The notes under the pieces are model-generated. The model had not been told where the DNA came from and made no database searches. It saw only the letters and a list, made by a program, of their open reading frames with translations. A program made the position numbers and the translations under genes. A stretch of DNA of 11,086 nt from Pseudomonadota bacterium (lineage in GTDB: Bacteria > Pseudomonadota > Gammaproteobacteria > Acidiferrobacterales > UBA6901): NCBI GenBank assembly GCA_021785795.1, contig JAJYEK010000113.1, forward strand, positions 1-11,086, read 5' to 3'. This document shows positions 7,005 to 11,086 of the stretch, piece by piece. Numbering within the stretch: position 1 is the stretch's first letter; every line of letters begins with the position of its first letter.

Positions 7005-7373
7005 TTAGTCGGCCGCTATACGGCGAGCCAGTCGCACGAGGTCGCGTTTCACGTGTTCCGAAATGCGGCTGTAGTCCGATTCGAGAGTCTGTCGTGCGGC
7101 GGCGATGTCCCCGGAATCGCATTGCTGGACGATGGTCGCTGCCATCTTGTGGAACAGGGCGTGTTTTTCTTTTACGCGCAGATATTCCTCGCAGGCCGCA
7201 AATCGCGCGCCTTCCCCATAAATCCATTGACCGAGGGCGCAGCGGGTGTCCAGGCCTATCTGTTCGACGTTGAGAGCTTCCGTGCGATCTCCACCCACAT
7301 ACCGTTCCAGGCGCTGCTTCCAGGCCACGTGTGCGACGATGACTTCAGTGAAATCCATGACGGGCTCATCCAT
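7005..7373 (-). CDS. Stand-alone CZB (chemoreceptor zinc-binding) domain protein
   Basis: The 122-residue protein is essentially one CZB domain. The zinc-ligand pattern of three His and one Cys is visible: H15 in AHVAWKQRL, C45 in TRCALGQWIYGEG, and H71 and H75 in HALFH. The C-terminal ~35 residues (about 87-122) look like a long helix. CZB domains usually sit at the C-terminus of chemoreceptors or at the N-terminus of diguanylate cyclases such as E. coli DgcZ, where they sense zinc or oxidants such as HOCl. Here there is no attached signalling domain, no membrane segment and no neighbouring chemotaxis or GGDEF gene, so its partner is unknown. The start could be 7373 or 7358 (MDFTEV). The latter has GGATGAG upstream. 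The frame stays open further upstream, but a terminator lies there, so longer starts are unlikely. Confidence 0.85.
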   Translation of the reverse strand: MDEPVMDFTEVIVAHVAWKQRLERYVGGDRTEALNVEQIGLDTRCALGQWIYGEGARFAACEEYLRVKEKHALFHKMAATIVQQCDSGDIAAARQTLESDYSRISEHVKRDLVRLARRIAAD

Positions 7374-7420
7374 GTCGGTCGAAAAGAAAGGTGCCGGGAG
7401 TTGCGGTTTTTCAGTCTGGT

Positions 7421-7447
7421 AAAAAAATCGCGGCCTGCAAGGCCGCG
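7421..7447 (-). terminator. Rho-independent terminator upstream of the CZB gene (minus strand)
   Basis: Read on the minus strand, CGCGGCC (7447-7441) pairs perfectly with GGCCGCG (7435-7429). A further A-T pair extends the stem to 8 bp around a three-base loop. An A and then seven Ts (7427-7421) follow. This is a textbook intrinsic terminator. It ends about 48 nt before the CZB start. No minus-strand protein gene that it would terminate is recognisable upstream, so it probably ends a small RNA or acts within the CZB leader. Confidence 0.75.
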
Positions 7448-8251
7448 CCGGGCAATGTTTCCGGCCTGTTGTGGTTATGGTATTCCCGTGTGGCACGTCC
7501 CGGGCATGCAGACTGTCAGGGCGCACCCCAGGCTATCCGGGCTGGATCCTCCGTTTTGAACAGGTTTGTCCTATGCTGGCCTGAAACCTGCAGGTCCGCG
7601 GCTTTGCCGCAGGCGTCGCCTGGGTCTCCAGCATGGATCGTGGGGACGTGTGCGCCAGGATATCGGTAAGGGCGTCCGCGCCGGTGCGCCCTGACGGACA
7701 CCCCATGCTGCCATGGTGGGTGAGCGGCGCCGGACGGGGCCTGCCGGCCATGTGCCGCACGTGTGCCCCGCATCGGCCTCTGGCGCGTGGCTCGATCGCC
7801 GCCGCTTGCCCGCGCGAGAGTGGCCGTGGATCGCCCCGGCTGCGCGGCGCTGTCTCTTGCGGTGTCTGCGCAAGATCAGGGGCCCACAGAGAGTTCCACT
7901 CGCGTGGTAAAGGGCGTCAGACGCAGAGAAGGTCGGGCCGCGCAGTCTTCCTCGGGGAAGGGCGGCTCGGCCGTCGTGACGCAAAGGGGGTAGCAGCCTT
8001 GCTGCCGGGGGCTGCACGGGGGTCACTTGACCGGAAGACCCGGGTCGGGCAAGGAGTGGCAGGGATCGGGCTTGCGGGTCTTGTTGGACAAGGACGCGGC
8101 GTTCATTCTGGGAAGGCTTGTGCGCGCAGCCGGATCAATGGCTCTGCGGGCGACAGCCCGTGACGGCCCAGGCCGTGCGGGATCCTGGTGACTGTGCGCA
8201 ATGTCAAAAGGCCTCCGCGTAGTGCATTGCGGGCGCAGGGAGCAAGACCCC
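7448..8251. other. Divergent intergenic region upstream of the hydrogenase operon
   Basis: No credible gene is present. This stretch must carry the hydrogenase promoter, but I see no convincing sigma-70 or sigma-54 pair and no FNR box. Structures seen are a 7-bp hairpin GGTAGCA-N4-TGCTGCC at 7989-8006 preceded by GACGCAAAG, a small hairpin CTTGT-TGG-ACAAG at 8080-8092, and the dyad ACGGCC-CA-GGCCGT at 8163-8176. The dyad lies 76 bp before the first start codon and could be an operator. Confidence 0.45.
7600..7624 (+). repeat. Dispersed hairpin-forming repeat, copy 2
   Basis: This is the second copy of the 25-bp element at 5185-5209, with 22 of 25 positions identical. Here the hairpin is better formed: CAGGCG-T-CGCCTG. 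It lies in the divergent region upstream of the CZB gene and the hydrogenase operon. Confidence 0.4.
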
Positions 8252-9358
8252 ATGGCTCAAGCCGGTTTCCTGCTTCGCGAGCATCTGCAGAATGTCCTGG
8301 ATGAGCTTTTGTCCACGGGGTACCGGTGCGTAGGCCCCAGGGCGCGTGACGGCGCCATTGTCTACGACACCCTGTGTCGTGCCGAAGATCTGCCCTGGGG
8401 ATGGCGTGATGACCAAAGGCCCGGCCGCTACCGTCTGGAGCGTACGGACGACTCCCGGGCGTTTGCCTGGGCCAATGGTCCTCAGGCCCTGAAGCCTTTG
8501 CTTTTCGCGCCCGCCGAGACACTGCAGACGGCCCGGCGCACAGAGGAGGGCGCGCTGCGTTTTGCGTGCGCCACACCCCATGCGACGCCGACTGCGGTCC
8601 TCGGTGTGCGTGCCTGTGATCTGGCGGCATTGCGGCTGCAGGATCAGCACTTTCTCGAAGGGCTTGTCGCGGACCCGTACTATGCCGCCCGCCGCGCCGA
8701 TCTTTTCCTGATCGCCGTACACTGCCTGCGTTCGGCGGCCACTTGTTTTTGTGTGTCAACAGGCGACGGTCCGCGCGCCGAACACGGTTTCGATCTGGCC
8801 TTAGGTGAGATCGAAGGGGGCTTTCTCGTCACCACAGGCAGCGCGGCGGGCGAAGGTTTCGCGTCGCGGCTGCCCCTGCAGCCAGCCGGCCCCAGGGAGC
8901 GGGACGCGCTCGAGGCGGGCTTGACGGCAGCGGCAGCGGCGCAGGAGCGCCGCCTGCCTTCGCGTGACCTGCGCGCCCCCCTTTTTGCCAATCTCCACCA
9001 TCCCCGATGGGACGAGGTCGGCGCGCGCTGTCTGTCCTGCGGCAACTGCACGGCCGTCTGCCCGAGCTGTTTTTGCTACGCCCAAAGCGAAGAGCCCGCG
9101 CTTGACGGGCTAAGCTGCGCGCACACGCGCCAATGGGATTCGTGTTTCACGCAGGGGCACAGCGCCATACACGGGATCGTCATCCGTGCCGACACGCGTC
9201 AGCGCTATCGCCAGTGGCTGACGCATAAGCTGGGTAGCTGGCACGACCAGTATGGCCGGTCGGGCTGTGTCGGGTGCGGGCGCTGCATCACATGGTGCCC
9301 CGTCGGCATCGACATCACGCAAGAGGCTTTCGGTATCTGCGGAGAAGGGGATGCGTGA
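8252..9358 (+). CDS. hyhB: Group 3b [NiFe]-hydrogenase beta subunit (4Fe-4S dicluster protein)
   Basis: This 368-residue protein is the iron-sulfur subunit of a sulfhydrogenase-type, NAD(P)-linked hydrogenase (HydB of Pyrococcus furiosus, related to anaerobic sulfite reductase subunit A). It relays electrons within the cytosolic complex. The N-terminal two thirds contain the family stretch GVRACDLAALRLQDQHFLEG and CFCVSTGDGP. The C-terminal third has two 4Fe-4S cysteine motifs: C260-x2-C263-x2-C266-x3-C270 (in CLSCGNCTAVCPSCFC) and C339-x2-C342-x2-C345-x3-C349 (in CVGCGRCITWCP). ATG 8252 is chosen because GGGAG lies 9 nt upstream. An in-frame ATG at 8201 would add 17 residues with no family resemblance. 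The stop overlaps the next gene by 8 bp, which indicates translational coupling. Confidence 0.93.
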   Translation: MAQAGFLLREHLQNVLDELLSTGYRCVGPRARDGAIVYDTLCRAEDLPWGWRDDQRPGRYRLERTDDSRAFAWANGPQALKPLLFAPAETLQTARRTEEGALRFACATPHATPTAVLGVRACDLAALRLQDQHFLEGLVADPYYAARRADLFLIAVHCLRSAATCFCVSTGDGPRAEHGFDLALGEIEGGFLVTTGSAAGEGFASRLPLQPAGPRERDALEAGLTAAAAAQERRLPSRDLRAPLFANLHHPRWDEVGARCLSCGNCTAVCPSCFCYAQSEEPALDGLSCAHTRQWDSCFTQGHSAIHGIVIRADTRQRYRQWLTHKLGSWHDQYGRSGCVGCGRCITWCPVGIDITQEAFGICGEGDA

Positions 9359-10181
9359 ACCTCACCTTTTGCATGAGGCGGTGATCCATGAGCGCATTCA
9401 GGAATCGCCGACGATTTTTACGCTGCGGCTTGCTTTCACGGACCCGGAACAGAAGGCGCGTTACCATTTTCATCCCGGGCAGTTCAATATGGTGGCGCTG
9501 TACGGCGTTGGGCAGTCGCCGATTTCCATCGTCTCCGATCCGCAGGACGAACATCTTCTTGACCACACCATCCGCGGTGTCGGTCGCGTTTCCCTTGGAC
9601 TATCGCGTCTTGCGCCCGGGGAGCGCGTCGGGTTGCGCGGCCCGTATGGCCGGGGATGGCCCCTGGCGGCCGCCGAAGGGCGGCCTGTCGTGCTTGTCAC
9701 CGGGGGATTGGGTTGCGCCCCGGCGGTGTCTGTCATCCGCTACCTCCTGCGGCGGCGCGAGCGCTTCGGTCGCCTGACCATTCTGCAGGGTGTCAAGCAC
9801 GCCGACGATCTCATCTGGCGGCAGCAGTACGCACGCTGGAGCGAACTGCCGGATGTCCACGTGGGGCTGGCGGCGGATGTGGGCGCACCCGGATGGCCCG
9901 GACAGGTAGGACCGGTCACGGTGCTGTTTGATCGCGCGCCCATTACACGGGGATCCGTGGTCATGATCTGCGGACCCGAAATGATGATGCGCGCGGCGGT
10001 GGCGGAGCTGCTGCGCCGCGGCATCGACGAAAACGACATATGGCTTAGCATGGAGCGCAACATGCACTGCGCCATAGGGCTGTGCGGGCATTGTCAGATC
10101 GGGCCGTATTATGTCTGTCGCGATGGTCCGGTGTTTTGCTATCCGCAGGTGAAGGCTTTGCTGGGTGAAAGAGGATTTTGA
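9351..10181 (+). CDS. hyhG: Group 3b [NiFe]-hydrogenase gamma subunit (FAD/NAD(P)-binding diaphorase)
   Basis: This 276-residue flavoprotein exchanges electrons between NAD(P)(H) and the iron-sulfur clusters of the hydrogenase (HydG of Pyrococcus, and similar to dihydroorotate dehydrogenase electron-transfer subunits). In order, it shows an FAD-binding barrel with HPGQFNMVALYGVGQSPISI (41-60), the GPYGRGWP loop (97-104), an NAD(P)-binding segment VTGGLGCAPAVSVIRYL (116-132) and CGPEMMM (208-213). A C-terminal 2Fe-2S site has C240, C245, C248 and C256. ATG 9351 is preferred: GGAGAAGGGG precedes it, and it overlaps the hyhB stop in ATGCGTGA. Longer in-frame starts would lie inside hyhB. Whether NAD or NADP is preferred cannot be decided by eye. 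Confidence 0.93.
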   Translation: MREPHLLHEAVIHERIQESPTIFTLRLAFTDPEQKARYHFHPGQFNMVALYGVGQSPISIVSDPQDEHLLDHTIRGVGRVSLGLSRLAPGERVGLRGPYGRGWPLAAAEGRPVVLVTGGLGCAPAVSVIRYLLRRRERFGRLTILQGVKHADDLIWRQQYARWSELPDVHVGLAADVGAPGWPGQVGPVTVLFDRAPITRGSVVMICGPEMMMRAAVAELLRRGIDENDIWLSMERNMHCAIGLCGHCQIGPYYVCRDGPVFCYPQVKALLGERGF

Positions 10182-10186
10182 CGGCC

Positions 10187-10978
10187 ATGGATACCAAGCC
10201 GCGACTTGCCGTGCACAAGTTCAGTTCCTGTGATGGGTGTCAGCTCGCCTTTCTGAATGGCGGGGCGGAGTTTGTGCAATTGGCGCGCCTCGTCGACATC
10301 GTGCATTTTGTGCAAGCCGGTCCCGTGGCGCCCGACGCGCCGGTCGACATCGCCTTTGTCGAAGGCAGCATCAGCACACCGGAGGATGCGGAGCGTATCG
10401 GGCGTGTGCGCGCACAGAGCCGCCATCTCGTGGCGATCGGCGCCTGCGCCACCGCCGGCGGTCTGCAGGCCCTGCGCAACCGCGCCCGGGGCGGCGAGTG
10501 GATCGCCGCGATCTACGGGGAGCCGGCGCACGTCAGCGCCCTGCCGAATTCGGCTGCGGTGTCATCTTATGTGCCGGTAGACGGGGAATTGTGGGGTTGC
10601 CCGGTCACTTCTGAGCAGGTTCTGGGCGCGGTGCGCAGCTGGCTTTTCGGGGTCGCACCCCTTGTCTGCGCAGACAAGGTCTGTCTTCAGTGCAAACGGT
10701 CGCAGGACGTGTGTGTTCTGGTCGCCGGCGGCGCCCCTTGCATGGGACCTGTTACGCGCACCGGGTGCGGCGCGCTCTGTCCGCATCTTCAGAGGGATTG
10801 TTACGCCTGTTACGGGCCGGCGGAGAATGCGAACACACAAGCCCTTGGCGAGCGGCTGGCGGAGCTTGGACTGTCACAGGCGGCCATCAGGCGGCGTTTT
10901 TTGTCGATCAACAGCGCAGCCCCCGTTTTTCAGGAGGCCGGCGCCCTGCAGGCCGGAGACGACCATGACCGGGCGTGA
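10187..10978 (+). CDS. hyhS: Group 3b [NiFe]-hydrogenase small subunit
   Basis: This 263-residue protein carries the iron-sulfur relay next to the Ni-Fe subunit (HydD/delta of the Pyrococcus enzyme). The family's opening signature LAVHKFSSCDGCQLAFLN (7-24) supplies C15 and C18. C87 in IGACATAGG and C138 in GCPV complete the proximal 4Fe-4S site. A Cys-rich C-terminal part (C161 to C208, including CMGPVTRTGCGALCP) matches the additional clusters of group 3b small subunits. There is no twin-arginine signal and no membrane anchor, so the enzyme is cytosolic, unlike uptake hydrogenases. ATG 10187 is used. A TTG at 10178 overlapping the hyhG stop is an alternative, because AGAGGA lies just before it. 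The gene overlaps the large-subunit gene by 14 bp. Confidence 0.93.
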   Translation: MDTKPRLAVHKFSSCDGCQLAFLNGGAEFVQLARLVDIVHFVQAGPVAPDAPVDIAFVEGSISTPEDAERIGRVRAQSRHLVAIGACATAGGLQALRNRARGGEWIAAIYGEPAHVSALPNSAAVSSYVPVDGELWGCPVTSEQVLGAVRSWLFGVAPLVCADKVCLQCKRSQDVCVLVAGGAPCMGPVTRTGCGALCPHLQRDCYACYGPAENANTQALGERLAELGLSQAAIRRRFLSINSAAPVFQEAGALQAGDDHDRA

Positions 10979-11086
10979 GATCCGTCTGTGCGTCCCGGTG
11001 CTGGCGCGGGTCGAGGGGGAGGGGGCGCTGGATCTCACCGTGCGCGACCACCGCATCGAAACCTTGCGGTTGCGCATCTTCGAACC
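10965..11086 (+). CDS. hyhL: Group 3b [NiFe]-hydrogenase large (catalytic) subunit, N-terminal fragment
   Basis: Only the first 40 codons are visible. The ATG at 10965 follows GGAGAC and overlaps the end of the small-subunit gene. The fragment contains LARVEGEGALDL, the N-terminal conserved segment of [NiFe] large subunits, and reaches RIFEP where the window stops. The Ni-binding CxxC motifs lie further downstream and cannot be checked here. Gene order beta-gamma-small-large is that of the hydBGDA/hyhBGSL operon, which supports the assignment. The role is reversible H2 oxidation or production coupled to NAD(P). Confidence 0.88.
   Translation, partial: MTGREIRLCVPVLARVEGEGALDLTVRDHRIETLRLRIFE

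Larger units (their letters stand above)
7421..7640 (-). ncRNA. Candidate small RNA or terminated 5' leader of the CZB gene
   Basis: The minus strand upstream of the terminator is rich in foldable elements. In 5' to 3' order on that strand they are: GCGGCAAAGCCGC (about 7612-7600); a 7-bp stem CAGGTTT/AAACCTG at 7590-7561; GCCGG-N9-CCGGC just before the terminator; and then the terminator hairpin. GCCGCG in the first hairpin is complementary to the terminator's 5' arm, so an alternative antiterminator pairing is conceivable. I recognise no known riboswitch or sRNA family and no clear promoter, and the 5' boundary is a guess. Confidence 0.3.

Noticed and set aside
7930..8010. GACGCAAAG plus a GGTAGC...GCTGCC hairpin, like the 3' half of a GEMM-I cyclic-di-GMP riboswitch.
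   Set aside because: The 5' half (GGCAAACC and the GAAA tetraloop helix) is not found upstream, so the aptamer is incomplete.
1..11086. tRNA, rRNA, CRISPR arrays, insertion sequences or transposase genes.
   Set aside because: Reading both strands I found no cloverleaf with a CCA end, no rRNA core sequences, no regularly spaced repeats and no transposase motifs.

Overview
The window is GC-rich bacterial DNA, by eye a little over 60% GC, and most likely comes from a proteobacterial chemolithotroph. A LuxR/RsaM/LuxI quorum-sensing locus like those of Acidithiobacillus, Burkholderia and Pseudomonas lies near a diheme cytochrome c peroxidase-type gene and a group 3b [NiFe]-hydrogenase operon. An acidophilic iron/sulfur oxidiser of the Acidithiobacillus/Acidiferrobacter kind would fit, but no single gene here proves the taxonomy.

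Left part (1-2888). A MauG/CcpA-type diheme peroxidase gene runs leftward off the edge. After a short gap comes an acyl-homoserine-lactone (AHL) quorum-sensing module: luxR on the minus strand, rsaM divergent from it on the plus strand, then luxI on the plus strand. A promoter for luxR (TTGACC, 17 bp, TATTGT) sits immediately upstream of the rsaM start. A lux-box-like dyad (centre about 2247.5) with a -10-like TCTAAT at the expected distance lies upstream of luxI. The likely logic is LuxR plus AHL activating luxI, with RsaM tempering AHL production.

Middle part (2889-8251). Only two convincing genes lie in about 5.4 kb: a HemD-family uroporphyrinogen-III synthase-like protein (5241-6083, +) and a small stand-alone CZB zinc-binding protein (7005-7373, -). 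The gaps (about 2.35 kb, 0.92 kb and 0.88 kb) show no recognisable protein. The largest holds a tight trio of DnaA-box-like sequences (4134-4168) plus scattered near-matches, so it may be a replication origin or another DnaA-binding locus. A strong minus-strand intrinsic terminator lies about 50 nt upstream of the CZB gene, which suggests a small RNA or a terminated leader.

Right part (8252-11086). Four tightly packed or overlapping plus-strand genes encode a cytosolic NAD(P)-linked group 3b hydrogenase: beta (two 4Fe-4S clusters), gamma (FAD/NAD(P), 2Fe-2S), small subunit and the start of the large subunit. Recognised genes cover only about 55% of the window.
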